Below are positions 32,102 through 41,133 of a stretch of DNA of 64,000 nucleotides, piece after piece (position 1 is the first letter of the stretch; each line of letters starts with the position of its first letter). A program made the translations under genes and the position numbers. The notes beneath the pieces are model-generated. The model ran no database searches. It saw only the letters and a list, made by a program, of their open reading frames with translations, and was not told where the DNA came from. Source of the stretch: Bacteroidales bacterium (GTDB lineage: Bacteria; Bacteroidota; Bacteroidia; Bacteroidales; UBA932); NCBI GenBank assembly GCA_015060225.1, contig SUYX01000009.1, positions 1-64,000 of the forward strand, written 5' to 3'.

Positions 32102-33193
32102 TCACGGCAACTGCAAAAGGAACTTCTTGCTCCCAAGGTTGCGTATTGTGTAGAAATCTTCCGGTTGGGCTCCTGCAAGCAGCTCTTTTTCGTACAGGCG
32201 CTGTGAGTAGCGGATATAGGTTTTCCTGTTTACAAAATATTCTACAGGGGGACGCTCTCCGGCATATTTGAATCCAAGTTTTTCATAAACATGGCCGTTT
32301 CCCCATTCAGAATCTGAGTAGGTCATTACCTCAAGAGGTGTACCGGGTTCTATTCTGGTATAGCGCTCCTCTATGAATGCGTTGAGGAGTCTTCCCATTC
32401 CCCCAACAACCCTTACACCCGGAAGGGAGGCGTAACGGACCCACTCATAAGAGTCAAATATCAGTATTTCAGCATTTTCCTGCTCCTCTTTCGGGACATT
32501 CTGCAGCAGGGAACCAATCTTGCGCACCATTGGGCGCCCTTCTGAGAATGTAGCAACAGCTACAATCTCCCCTTCGTATTCCAGGGCATATCTGTAACGG
32601 CATTTTGCGCTGGAGTAGGAGTGGTGCTTGTGCAGAAATTCCCTCACCTGCTCTGCTACAGCCTGGTTTCCTCTTCCCGATATCACTTTGCACTTTCTTG
32701 CAAATATGCTCCTGAACCTCTCCAGACGGGCAAGTATCCTCTCCTGTACCATCTCCCTGGTACTCCACCAGCGGTCTTCGTAGAGATATACTTTGTCTGT
32801 GGCATCCGGAGGATTGGTGTTGCCTGTTGCATTCCCATGCTGGTAAGGATATGCTGCGGCACTGCCCTCAGGTCTACCGGTGGCTGAGGCAATCCCTGCG
32901 CCGGGCCACTCCGGTGATGGGTTTTCGGAGGCTGAGGCAATCCCTGCGCCGGGCCACTGCGGAGGTGGGTTTTCGGAGGCTGAGGCAATCCCAGCACCGG
33001 GCCACTGCGGAGATGGGTTTTCGGAGGCTGAGGCAATCCCTGCACCGGGCCACTGCGGAGGTGGAGTGCCGGCAGGGACAAGTTCTGCGGTAAACTCATA
33101 ATCCGGAAACACGAACAGATTGCCGTACTCTATGAAATCTATATATGAAGAGTCCAGAAAACTCCTGAAACTGCTTTTGAATGTGCTGTCCAT
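32102..33193 (-). CDS. Acetyltransferase-like protein with 16-residue repeats
   Basis: A 363-residue protein. The C-terminal 220 residues (RKCKVISGRGNQAVAEQVRE on, with YALEYEGEIVAVATFSEGRP and LEVMTYSDSEWGNGHVYEKL, then GFKYAG) look like a GNAT-type fold related to Mom/phage-like acyltransferases; I am not certain of the family. The N-terminal part contains four copies of a 16-residue unit with the core QWPGAGIASASENP, coded by a 48-bp tandem repeat, joining a normal N-terminus to the catalytic part. Such a Pro/Gly/Ala-rich linker would be flexible, and copy number may vary among strains. Divergent from tRNA-Lys. Confidence 0.6.
   Translation of the reverse strand: MDSTFKSSFRSFLDSSYIDFIEYGNLFVFPDYEFTAELVPAGTPPPQWPGAGIASASENPSPQWPGAGIASASENPPPQWPGAGIASASENPSPEWPGAGIASATGRPEGSAAAYPYQHGNATGNTNPPDATDKVYLYEDRWWSTREMVQERILARLERFRSIFARKCKVISGRGNQAVAEQVREFLHKHHSYSSAKCRYRYALEYEGEIVAVATFSEGRPMVRKIGSLLQNVPKEEQENAEILIFDSYEWVRYASLPGVRVVGGMGRLLNAFIEERYTRIEPGTPLEVMTYSDSEWGNGHVYEKLGFKYAGERPPVEYFVNRKTYIRYSQRLYEKELLAGAQPEDFYTIRNLGSKKFLLQLP
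32882..33073 (-). repeat. 48-bp tandem repeat inside the acetyltransferase-like gene
   Basis: Four units begin at 32882, 32930, 32978 and 33026. Core words are GGCTGAGGCAATCCC and CGGGCCACTGCGGAG. Units two to four are almost identical, which points to recent expansion; the period is a multiple of three and keeps the frame. Confidence 0.93.
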
Positions 33194-33243
33194 AACCCAA
33201 AATTAGAAAATAAAACTCAAATGTTAACTTTTAAACAAATAAA

Positions 33244-33274
33244 TTTGCAGTTTGTCAAATTATGGCTATATTTG
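33244..33274 (+). promoter_or_regulatory. tRNA-Lys promoter
   Basis: TTTG (33244-33247), 19 bases, TATATTTG (33267-33274), 17 bases before the mature tRNA. Confidence 0.75.
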
Positions 33275-33291
33275 CAGTCCCAAAACGGGAT

Positions 33292-33364
33292 GATTCGTTA
33301 GCTCAGCAGGTAGAGCACAACACTTTTAATGTTGGGGTCCTGGGTTCGAGCCCCAGACGGATCA
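33292..33364 (+). tRNA. tRNA-Lys (TTT)
   Basis: Acceptor GATTCGT pairs with ACGGATC, discriminator A at 33364; D arm AGCTCAGCAGGTAGAGC; anticodon arm CAACA-CTTTTAA-TGTTG with anticodon TTT; T arm CTGGGTTCGAGCCCCAG. CCA is not encoded. A terminator follows directly. Confidence 0.96.
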
Positions 33365-33398
33365 CAAAAGAGGCTTCTGGAAACAGGAGCCTCTTTTG
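33365..33398 (+). terminator. tRNA-Lys terminator
   Basis: CAAAAGAGGCTTCTG and CAGGAGCCTCTTTTG form a 15-bp stem with a GAAA loop, ending in a T run. Confidence 0.85.
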
Positions 33399-33418
33399 TT
33401 TGTGTATCTTGCGGAGAA

Positions 33419-33571
33419 GGGGTGCCTGAAGTGGTATTTGTCACAGAATGCGGGGATTTCGTGATAACTTGGGTGCCGGGAGTGGCATTTGTCACAGAAT
33501 GCGGGGATTCCGTGACAACTGAGGTGCCTGGAGTGGCATTTGTCACAGGGGAAGGGGATTCCGTGACAACT
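33419..33571. repeat. 51-bp tandem repeat, intergenic
   Basis: Three units of 51 bases, each with GGTGCC.G.AGTGG.ATTTG and TCACAGAATGCGGGGATT then CGTGA.AACT. They lie in the gap between tRNA-Lys and clpC. An open frame runs through them on the plus strand, but only because the period is a multiple of three and it has no plausible start context. Confidence 0.85.
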
Positions 33572-33588
33572 GCGGTGCCCGGTGCAGC

Positions 33589-33795
33589 CGCCTGTCCACG
33601 GAGAGGGTGCCTGGTGTGGATGTGCGGTGCCAGGAGGTGACATTTGTCCACGGAGAGGGGTGTTTTTGTGGACGCAGAAAAGAAATGCAATCGCCTGTCC
33701 ACGGAAAGGGTGCCTGGCGTGGACGTACGGTGCCTGGAGGTGACTTTTGTCCACGGACGGGGGTATTTTTGTGGATGCACGGTGCCCGGAGGGAC
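33589..33795. repeat. 103-bp duplicated repeat, intergenic
   Basis: Two units of about 103 bases starting at 33589 and 33692 (CGCCTGTCCACGGA...GGTGCC.GG...TTTGTCCACGGA...TTTTTGTGGA). Each contains TCCAC and GTGGA words in both orientations. The 3' end reaches the clpC stop codon at 33801. It occupies the remainder of a 430-base gap without a gene. Confidence 0.8.
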
Positions 33796-33800
33796 AAATG

Positions 33801-36323
33801 TTATTTCAGGGTGATTGTCTCTCCAGGTTTCACTTCGCCACTTATTATCTTTTCGGCCAGAGGGTCTTCTATGTAGCGCTGGATGGCACGTTTGAGCGGG
33901 CGTGCACCATATTGCGGGTCAAATCCTGCGTCGGCTACAAATTTTTTCATTTTCTTGCTCAGTTTGAGGGTAAATCCGGCCTGTGAAACCCTCTCGTACA
34001 AATCTTTGAGCTCAATATCAATAATCCTCTCAATATCCTCACGGGTGAGAGGGTTAAAGAGTATCTGTTCATCAAGCCTGTTAAGGAATTCAGGTGTGAA
34101 GGCTTTTTTAATCGCCTTCTCAATAATCATCCTGCTGTTTGCTGCTGTGTCCCTTTTTGTTGCATTTGAGAAGCCAAGTCCCTTTCCAAAATCTTTCAGT
34201 TCTTTGGTTCCTATGTTTGAGGTGAGGATAAGCACTGTGTTCCGGAAATCTATATGACGGCCGTTGCTGTCGGTAAGACGCCCTTCGTCAAGAACCTGCA
34301 GCAGCAGGTTGAAGATGTCGGGATGAGCCTTCTCTATCTCATCCAGCAGCACTACTGAGTACGGTTTGCGGCGTACCCTTTCGCTGAGCTGCCCCCCTTC
34401 GTTGTATCCTACATAGCCCGGAGGGGCACCTATCAGCCTGCTTACAGCATGTTTCTCCATATACTCGCTCATGTCTATGCGGATGATGCTGTCGGGAGAA
34501 TCAAACATGTATTGTGCAAGGACTTTTGCAAGTTGTGTCTTTCCTACGCCTGTAGGGCCCAGGAAGAGGAATGTCCCTATTGGCTTGTTGGGATCTTTCA
34601 ATCCGGCCCTGTTGCGCTGGATGGCTCTGGTTACCGTATCAACAGCCTCATCCTGCCCAATTATCCTCTCCTTGAGCGTTGCCCCCATAGCTGCAAGCTT
34701 GTTCCCCTCACTTTGGGCAATTTTGCTTACCGGAATATTGGTTGCCATGCTCAATACTGCAGCCACATCCTCTGCGGTTACACGTGCTGGGGTGGCATTC
34801 TGTTTCTTCTGCCATTTTGTCCTCTCCTCATCCAGCTCTGCCCGTTTGCGCTTCTCAATGTCGCGGTACATGGCTGCCTTCTCAAAATCAGACTCTGCTA
34901 CCGCATCCTGTTTCTCTGCAACAATTATCTCAATGGCCTTCTCCAGTGTCTGGATCTTCTTGGAAACCTTAATGTTCTTCAGGTGTACACGGCTTCCTGC
35001 CTCATCCATTATGTCAATGGCTTTATCGGGAAGGCAGCGGTCTGTTATATACCTTTGGCTCAGTGAGATGCATGCTTTTATAGCCTCATCTGAGTAAACC
35101 ACGTTATGGTGTCTCTGGTATCTCTCCTTTATGTTCTGGAGGATGTCAAGTGTCTGCTCGAAATTGGTTGCCTCCACAATCACCTTCTGGAAACGGCGCT
35201 CCAGGGCTCCATCCTTCTCTATGAACTGGCGGAATTCATCCAGTGTGGTGGCTCCAATGCACTGGATCTCCCCTCGTGCAAGGGCCGGTTTCAGCATGTT
35301 TGCGGCATCCAGCGACCCTGCGGCACCACCTGCCCCCACAAGGGTATGCATTTCATCAATGAACAGGATTATATTGGGGTTTTTGCCCAGTTCATTGAGT
35401 ATGGCCTTCATCCTCTCCTCAAACTGGCCGCGGTATTTGGTACCTGCTACAATTGAGCCTATATCCAGTGAGACAACTCTCTTGTCGAGCAGTACCCTTG
35501 AGACATCCTTTCGGGCAATCCGGATTGCCAACCCCTCTGCAATGGCAGATTTTCCCACACCAGGCTCTCCAATGAGTACAGGATTGTTCTTTTTTCTCCT
35601 TCCAAGAATCTGGGCAAGCCTTTCAATCTCCTTTTCCCTCCCGACAACAGGATCCAGTTTGTCTTCCAGGGCAGCTTTTGTAAGGTCATAACCGAAACTG
35701 TCCAGTACAGGAGTCTTTCCGCTTTGTGTCCCTTTCTTCATCCCGATTTTTATAGTGTGGGTCTCCTTCTTTTCCTCTTTTTGCTGCTCCTCACTCCCCC
35801 TTTCAAGTATCTCCCCTTCGCCGTCATTCTCCTCCTGCATCCCAGGTGATTCAGACTCGGGATCTGCAGATGTTTCATCCTCCAGGATATTGCCTGAAGC
35901 GAACAGTGCCCTCATTTTGCTGTAGGTTATGTCCAGCTGCTCCAGCCACTTTACTGCATTGCCGTCCTGTGCCCTGAGGATTGCCAGCATAAGATGGCTG
36001 GAATCAGGCTTGATTACATGAAGCGAGCGTGCTTCCAGAAACATTATTTTAAGGGCGTTCTCGCTTGCTTTGGAGAGTGAGAGCATGTTCTCCTTTTCAA
36101 TGGGTACAGGCTCCTTGGCCATCACAGCCTCCTCAATGTGGGCCTTCAGTTGTGATATGTTGGCTCCAAGCGAAACAAGTGCCTCAACGGTAATGTTTAC
36201 GTTATGTCTCAATATGCCCAGTATAAGATGGTCCGTAGAGATTATGTAGTTGCCCAATCTCATCGCCTCCTCTTTGGCGTAGGCAAGTATGTCGTTCAGT
36301 TCGTTGCTCAGTTGTAATTGCAT
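33801..36323 (-). CDS. clpC: ATP-dependent Clp protease ATP-binding subunit ClpC
   Basis: An 840-residue AAA+ unfoldase that feeds substrates to ClpP. The double Clp_N domain covers residues 1-145, then comes an unusually long acidic linker (about 155-195, DPESESPGMQEENDGEGE), D1 with GEPGVGKSAIAEG and FIDEMHTLVGAG, a UVR-type middle segment (ESDFEKAAMYRDIEKRKRAE), and D2 with [23 protein letters not shown] and SEYMEKHAVSRLIGAPPGYV. The UVR/short middle domain distinguishes it from ClpB. It is divergent from gyrA, with a 110-base gap holding the gyrA promoter. A second Hsp100, ClpB, is encoded at 61257. Confidence 0.95.
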   Translation of the reverse strand: MQLQLSNELNDILAYAKEEAMRLGNYIISTDHLILGILRHNVNITVEALVSLGANISQLKAHIEEAVMAKEPVPIEKENMLSLSKASENALKIMFLEARSLHVIKPDSSHLMLAILRAQDGNAVKWLEQLDITYSKMRALFASGNILEDETSADPESESPGMQEENDGEGEILERGSEEQQKEEKKETHTIKIGMKKGTQSGKTPVLDSFGYDLTKAALEDKLDPVVGREKEIERLAQILGRRKKNNPVLIGEPGVGKSAIAEGLAIRIARKDVSRVLLDKRVVSLDIGSIVAGTKYRGQFEERMKAILNELGKNPNIILFIDEMHTLVGAGGAAGSLDAANMLKPALARGEIQCIGATTLDEFRQFIEKDGALERRFQKVIVEATNFEQTLDILQNIKERYQRHHNVVYSDEAIKACISLSQRYITDRCLPDKAIDIMDEAGSRVHLKNIKVSKKIQTLEKAIEIIVAEKQDAVAESDFEKAAMYRDIEKRKRAELDEERTKWQKKQNATPARVTAEDVAAVLSMATNIPVSKIAQSEGNKLAAMGATLKERIIGQDEAVDTVTRAIQRNRAGLKDPNKPIGTFLFLGPTGVGKTQLAKVLAQYMFDSPDSIIRIDMSEYMEKHAVSRLIGAPPGYVGYNEGGQLSERVRRKPYSVVLLDEIEKAHPDIFNLLLQVLDEGRLTDSNGRHIDFRNTVLILTSNIGTKELKDFGKGLGFSNATKRDTAANSRMIIEKAIKKAFTPEFLNRLDEQILFNPLTREDIERIIDIELKDLYERVSQAGFTLKLSKKMKKFVADAGFDPQYGARPLKRAIQRYIEDPLAEKIISGEVKPGETITLK

Positions 36324-36403
36324 CTCTCGTTATCTCCCTTAATTTTTCCGCTAAAATAACTAAAAATTGTTTGGTGTGGCTTTATTTAATCAAAAATAAT
36401 GCG

Positions 36404-36411
36404 TAATTTTG
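36404..36411 (+). promoter_or_regulatory. -7 element of gyrA
   Basis: TAATTTTG, 22 bases before the gyrA ATG at 36434; no TTTG at the usual distance. Confidence 0.5.
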
Positions 36412-36433
36412 TATGTTAAATTAACAAATAAAT

Positions 36434-38926
36434 ATGGAAATAGAAGAAACACAAGGAAGGATACATCAGATCAACATTGAGGATCAGATGAAGAGTGCGT
36501 ATATAGACTACTCAATGTCTGTGATTGTATCCCGAGCACTTCCGGATGTAAGGGACGGTCTCAAGCCTGTTCACAGAAGGGTTCTTTTTGGTATGAGCGA
36601 GCTGGGTCTTACATCGGGAGGACAATTCAAGAAATCTGCCCGTATTGTGGGAGAGGTTTTGGGTAAATACCATCCTCACGGAGACTCAAGTGTTTATGAT
36701 GCAATGGTAAGGTTGGCCCAGAACTGGAGCATGAGGTACATGCTTGTGCAGGGACAGGGTAACTTTGGTTCCATAGACGGTGACTCTGCTGCTGCAATGC
36801 GATATACCGAGGCAAGGTTCAATGCTATGGCGGAGGAGGTCCTTCTGGATCTTGACAAGAATACAGTTGATTTCAGGAATAACTTTGACGATACTCTTCA
36901 GGAGCCTGTTGTGCTCCCTGCAAAAGCTCCGCTTCTGCTGTTGAACGGTGCTTCAGGTATTGCGGTAGGTATGGCTACAAATATGGCTCCACACAACCTC
37001 AATGAGATATGTGATGCCATTATAGCTTATATCAACAATAATGACATCACTACAGATGAGCTCATGGAGCATGTGAAAGGACCTGATTTTCCTACTGGCG
37101 GTATCATTCAGGGATTCCAGGGTATCAGGGATGCTTTTGATACAGGAAGAGGCAGGATTGTAGTGAGGGCCAAGACTGACATTGAAGTGAGTGAGAGCGG
37201 CCGTGAGACAATTGTGGTAACTGAGATTCCTTATATGGTGAACAAGAGGGAGCTTATTGAGAAGATTGCAGAACTTGTCGAGGATAAAAAGATTGAGGGT
37301 GTATCTTATGTGAATGATGAGAGCGACCGTACAGGTATGCGTATTGTCATAAAGCTTAAGATGGGTGCAGTTGCAAATGTGGTGCTCAATACACTGTTCA
37401 AATATACAGCTCTCCAGAGCAGTTTCTCAGTAAACAACATTGCCCTTGTGGACGGCAGGCCAAGATTGCTCAATCTCAAGCAGCTTATCAAATATTATGT
37501 ACGCCACCGTCATGATGTAGTGGTGCGCAGGGCCCAGTTTGAATTGAACAAGGCTGAAACAAGGGCCCATATCCTGGAAGGATTGCTCAAGGCTCTTGAT
37601 GTTATGGATGAGGTGATTGCAATCATCAGGAGTTCCAAGACTGTGGATGATGCCAAACAGGGCCTTGTAGAGAGGTTCCAGTTTACAGATGTGCAGGCAT
37701 CTGCAATAGTTGAGATGAGGCTCCGTCAGCTTACAGGTCTTGAAAGGGAGAAACTCCAGAATGAGTATGATGAGCTTATGAAGCTGATCAATCATCTGAA
37801 GGAGGTTTTGGCAAGTATAGATTTACAGATGGGCATCATCAAGGATGAGCTTGTTGCCCTCAAGGCAAAATTCGGTGATGAGAGGAGGACTGCAATAGTC
37901 CCTTCTGCAGATGAATTCAATCCGGAGGACTTTTATCCCGACGAGGATGTTGTAATTACAATTTCACATCTGGGCTACATCAAGAGAACTCCTCTCAACG
38001 AGTACCGTCTCCAGAACAGGGGCGGTGTAGGAGCAAAGGGAAGCACAACCCGTGAGGAGGATTTCATAGAGCACATTTATGTTGCCAACATGCACAGTAC
38101 AATGATGTTCTTCACCCAGAAGGGAAGATGTTTCTGGCTCAAGGTATATGATGTTCCTGAGGGGACCAAGACATCCAAGGGGCGTGCAATACAGAATGTG
38201 ATAAACATTGAGCAGGATGACAAGGTTTGTGCATATCTGAATGTCCCTACCCTTAACGATGAGGAGTACATCAACAACAACTATATAGTTCTTGGAACCA
38301 AGAGGGGTACAATAAAGAAGACCTCGCTTGAGGCATATTCAAGACCTAGGGTGAACGGCGTAAATGCCATTACTGTAAGGGAAGGTGACGAACTCATTGA
38401 GGCAATGCTCACCAACGGAAACAATGAGATTCTCATTGCAGGACGGGACGGCAAGTGTGTAAGGTTCAACGAGCAGGATGCAAGAGCTATTGGCAGAACA
38501 AGTTCCGGAGTGCGTGGAATCACTATTGAGGATGATGATGAAGTGGTTGGTATGATTTGTGTAGATGCAGATACAGCAGTTGCTGAAAACCGTACAATCC
38601 TTGTGGTGAGTGAGAACGGATTTGGCAAGAAATCGGAGTTGGAAGACTACAGACTAACAAATAGAGGTGGAAAGGGTGTAAAAACTTTGAATATTACAGA
38701 AAAAACCGGTAAACTTGTAGCTTTAAAATCTGTGACCGAGGAGAATGACCTGATGATTATCAACAAATCCGGCATAACAATACGTGTTGCTGTATCTGAT
38801 ATAAGGGTTGCAGGACGAGCCACACAAGGTGTGAAACTGATAAACCTAAGGGAAGGTGACAGTATCGCAGCCGTTTGTGTTGTAAATAAAAGTGAAGACA
38901 AACCTGTAGAGATACCGGAAGAATAA
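36434..38926 (+). CDS. gyrA: DNA gyrase subunit A
   Basis: An 830-residue GyrA, the breakage-reunion subunit of gyrase. It has [20 protein letters not shown] near residue 30, the active-site Tyr in [10 protein letters not shown] near 120, and the quinolone region [12 protein letters not shown] with Ser and Asp at the E. coli 83 and 87 positions (the usual sensitive state). The C-terminal beta-pinwheel repeats follow, with the GyrA box [10 protein letters not shown] near 530. The C-terminal tail is short and acidic. The TPR gene follows 26 bases later. Confidence 0.97.
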   Translation: MEIEETQGRIHQINIEDQMKSAYIDYSMSVIVSRALPDVRDGLKPVHRRVLFGMSELGLTSGGQFKKSARIVGEVLGKYHPHGDSSVYDAMVRLAQNWSMRYMLVQGQGNFGSIDGDSAAAMRYTEARFNAMAEEVLLDLDKNTVDFRNNFDDTLQEPVVLPAKAPLLLLNGASGIAVGMATNMAPHNLNEICDAIIAYINNNDITTDELMEHVKGPDFPTGGIIQGFQGIRDAFDTGRGRIVVRAKTDIEVSESGRETIVVTEIPYMVNKRELIEKIAELVEDKKIEGVSYVNDESDRTGMRIVIKLKMGAVANVVLNTLFKYTALQSSFSVNNIALVDGRPRLLNLKQLIKYYVRHRHDVVVRRAQFELNKAETRAHILEGLLKALDVMDEVIAIIRSSKTVDDAKQGLVERFQFTDVQASAIVEMRLRQLTGLEREKLQNEYDELMKLINHLKEVLASIDLQMGIIKDELVALKAKFGDERRTAIVPSADEFNPEDFYPDEDVVITISHLGYIKRTPLNEYRLQNRGGVGAKGSTTREEDFIEHIYVANMHSTMMFFTQKGRCFWLKVYDVPEGTKTSKGRAIQNVINIEQDDKVCAYLNVPTLNDEEYINNNYIVLGTKRGTIKKTSLEAYSRPRVNGVNAITVREGDELIEAMLTNGNNEILIAGRDGKCVRFNEQDARAIGRTSSGVRGITIEDDDEVVGMICVDADTAVAENRTILVVSENGFGKKSELEDYRLTNRGGKGVKTLNITEKTGKLVALKSVTEENDLMIINKSGITIRVAVSDIRVAGRATQGVKLINLREGDSIAAVCVVNKSEDKPVEIPEE

Positions 38927-38952
38927 TTTATTAATATTTTAATTTATACGAG

Positions 38953-40281
38953 ATGAAAAAATTATTGATTTTAGCTGTTGCATTGATGACCCTTGCAACA
39001 CAGGTAAACGCTCAGAGCAAAGTTGTAAGTGATGCCGTAAAAGCTATGATGAAAGCAAAAGCTGATTCTGAGAATCCTAAAAAGGCTGCAGCTTCTGCAA
39101 CATGGGTAAAATTGGCAAATGCTTACATTGCATGCTATGATGCACCTGCTGACGGTTTGCTGCCAGGTTCTCCTAAAATGCAGACAGACCTTATCCTTAA
39201 GGGTCAGCCGGCTCTTTCAACTGAGCAGGTAGAGAAGGGCGGTGAGCTTCTAACTGCTGTAACTTATGTGGACAAAGTCCTTTATTATAATGAGGGCGGT
39301 TCCCTTATGGCTTGGACTGTAACAAAACCTGCCGTTGAGAATGCATTGGCTCTTGCAGTTGAGGCTTTGACAAAAGCCAGCGAACTTGATACCAAAGGTG
39401 CTCAGGGCAAAGCTATCACTGATGCTTTGAATGCTATCAAGAACAAATATTTTGATGGTGCAATGTTTGACAATACTCTTGGCAACTATGCTTCTGCATC
39501 AATTGGCTTTGAGAATGCAATGAATGTTGCTGCTCATCCTGTTCTTGGCATGGTTGATTCAACATTGGCTTACTACACAGGTGTAACAGCTACCATGGCT
39601 GCAGACAACCAGAGAGCAATCAAATTCTACGAGTACTGCCAGTCAATCAACTTTGAGCAGAACGGTGAGGTTCCTGCAGCTTTGGCTGATGCTTACAAAC
39701 AGACAGGTGACACAGTTAAATGTAAAGAGGTTCTTACTGCAGGTTTTGCCAAGTTCCCTACTAACCAGTCAATTCTTGTAGCTCTTATCAATGTTTACAG
39801 GGAGTCTAATGAGGATCCTGCCAAAGTTCTTGAGATTTTGAAAGTTGCTCAGCAGAATGAGCCATCAAACGCCAGCCTTGTATATGCTGAGGCAGATGTA
39901 TACAAACAGCTTGGTGACCTTGAGAAAGCAATTGCAACATTCAAGAAATCAGGTGAGATTGATCCTAACTATGTTTACGCTCCATATTCTGAGGGTGCCA
40001 CTTACTATGACTTGGCTGTAGCTATCCAGGCTAAAGCTCAGGAAGAATTGGATGATGCCAAATATATGGCTCTATTGGAGCAGATGGAGAAAGCATTACA
40101 GGATGCAATTGCTCCATTTGAGAGGGCATTTGAGGCTGCTGCTGACAAACCTGAGTACAAAGACCTTAAATTTGCTTGCGCAGAGTACTTGAAGAACATC
40201 TATTTCCGTTTCCGTGACAAAGATGAGCAGAGCAAAGCAAACTATGACAAGTACAACCAGTATGTAGAGGATAACAAATAA
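38953..40281 (+). CDS. Exported TPR protein
   Basis: A 442-residue exported protein: signal peptide KKLLILAVALMTLATQVNAQ, then TPR helices, clearest in the middle and C-terminal half (AALADAYKQTGDTVKCKEVL, SLVYAEADVYKQLGDLEKAI, ATFKKSGEIDPNYVYAPYSE). Codon use is strongly restricted (GCT, AAA, GAG, CTT), much more than in its neighbours, suggesting high expression. A periplasmic scaffold role is likely; the partner is unknown. A perfect terminator follows. Confidence 0.85.
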   Translation: MKKLLILAVALMTLATQVNAQSKVVSDAVKAMMKAKADSENPKKAAASATWVKLANAYIACYDAPADGLLPGSPKMQTDLILKGQPALSTEQVEKGGELLTAVTYVDKVLYYNEGGSLMAWTVTKPAVENALALAVEALTKASELDTKGAQGKAITDALNAIKNKYFDGAMFDNTLGNYASASIGFENAMNVAAHPVLGMVDSTLAYYTGVTATMAADNQRAIKFYEYCQSINFEQNGEVPAALADAYKQTGDTVKCKEVLTAGFAKFPTNQSILVALINVYRESNEDPAKVLEILKVAQQNEPSNASLVYAEADVYKQLGDLEKAIATFKKSGEIDPNYVYAPYSEGATYYDLAVAIQAKAQEELDDAKYMALLEQMEKALQDAIAPFERAFEAAADKPEYKDLKFACAEYLKNIYFRFRDKDEQSKANYDKYNQYVEDNK

Positions 40282-40302
40282 ATTACAATTTATACAGATA
40301 GG

Positions 40303-40334
40303 AAGGGCAACACAACGGTGTTGCCCTTTTTTTT
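40303..40334 (+). terminator. Terminator of the TPR gene
   Basis: AAGGGCAACAC and GTGTTGCCCTT form an 11-bp stem with a 4-base loop, followed by a run of eight T. Confidence 0.92.
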
Positions 40335-40335
40335 A

Positions 40336-40343
40336 TATCTTTG
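40336..40343 (+). promoter_or_regulatory. -7 element of the HAMP-like gene
   Basis: TATCTTTG, overlapping the T tail of the preceding terminator and 20 bases before the ATG at 40363. The terminator and promoter are thus merged. Confidence 0.6.
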
Positions 40344-40362
40344 TGACGATATATTTATTATA

Positions 40363-41127
40363 ATGGCAATAAAGAAGAAAATATCACTCGGTTTTGTTGT
40401 TATTGGAACTATTTTGCTGGTATCCAGTGCAATTTCAATTTATGAGTTTATAAGGATGCGTAATACGGTTTCCAATCTCATTATTGATAACATTTCAGCC
40501 ATCAATACTTCAAGGCTGATGCTTGAGGTTTGTGATGAGTACAACTTTAATCTGCTGAAAGGATTGGGGGATGAAAGTGGAGATTTAAACATCAAATCCA
40601 AGGATGATACCCGTTTCCGTGATTACCTCAATGAAGTCAGGGACAAGTATACAACAGAAGCAGAGCGTCAGTATGCAGATTCGGTCAGGTATGCCTATTC
40701 AACATATATAATTGTGATGAATGATGCCCAAAAAGTGTGGCATGAGGAGTATTCATCCCGCAGGAATTGGTATTTTAACAGGTTGTATCCCATATATATG
40801 CAGTTGAGGGGATATCTCCAGAGCCTTACCCATACAAGCCAGCTGGCTCTTGCAGACAATTCAAAAATAATGTCCGATAGTTTCTACCGCAGCATCATGC
40901 CAGGTGTTGTTGCTGTAGTTGTGGGTATTGTCCTTGTATTTCTTTTCAATTATTTCATAAACAAGTATTTTATCACTCCATTCCATAAAATGGCAGAGGG
41001 AGTTAATGACTACATAAACAGAAGAAGAAGTTATACGCTCGTAATTGACGGAGATGAGGAACTGGAAGAGTTCAGTGAGAATATAAAGGAGCTTGTTGAG
41101 ACCAACAAGAAGCTCACAAAAAAATAG
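40363..41127 (+). CDS. Membrane sensor-like protein with HAMP-like end
   Basis: A 254-residue protein with two membrane helices (GFVVIGTILLVSSAISIYEF at residue 9 and VVAVVVGIVLVFLFNYFI near 185) enclosing a helical periplasmic domain resembling the four-helix bundle of chemoreceptors (MCP_signal/CHASE3-like). After the second helix a HAMP-like segment (ITPFHKMAEGVNDYINRR ... EELEEFSENI) ends the protein; there is no kinase, methyl-accepting or cyclase domain. It is thus a truncated or stand-alone sensor. It lies 6 bases before trkH and the RecD-like gene, likely in one operon. Start chosen at ATG 40363 after the -7 element. Confidence 0.75.
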   Translation: MAIKKKISLGFVVIGTILLVSSAISIYEFIRMRNTVSNLIIDNISAINTSRLMLEVCDEYNFNLLKGLGDESGDLNIKSKDDTRFRDYLNEVRDKYTTEAERQYADSVRYAYSTYIIVMNDAQKVWHEEYSSRRNWYFNRLYPIYMQLRGYLQSLTHTSQLALADNSKIMSDSFYRSIMPGVVAVVVGIVLVFLFNYFINKYFITPFHKMAEGVNDYINRRRSYTLVIDGDEELEEFSENIKELVETNKKLTKK

Positions 41128-41133
41128 GTAAAG

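Noticed and set aside
33329-33640. Plus-strand frame through the tRNA-Lys and following repeats as a Cys/Val-rich protein
   Set aside because: It starts inside the tRNA and crosses its terminator; the rest is tandem repeat.
36434-38926. Possible quinolone-resistance changes in gyrA
   Set aside because: The residues at the E. coli 83 and 87 positions are Ser and Asp, the usual sensitive state.
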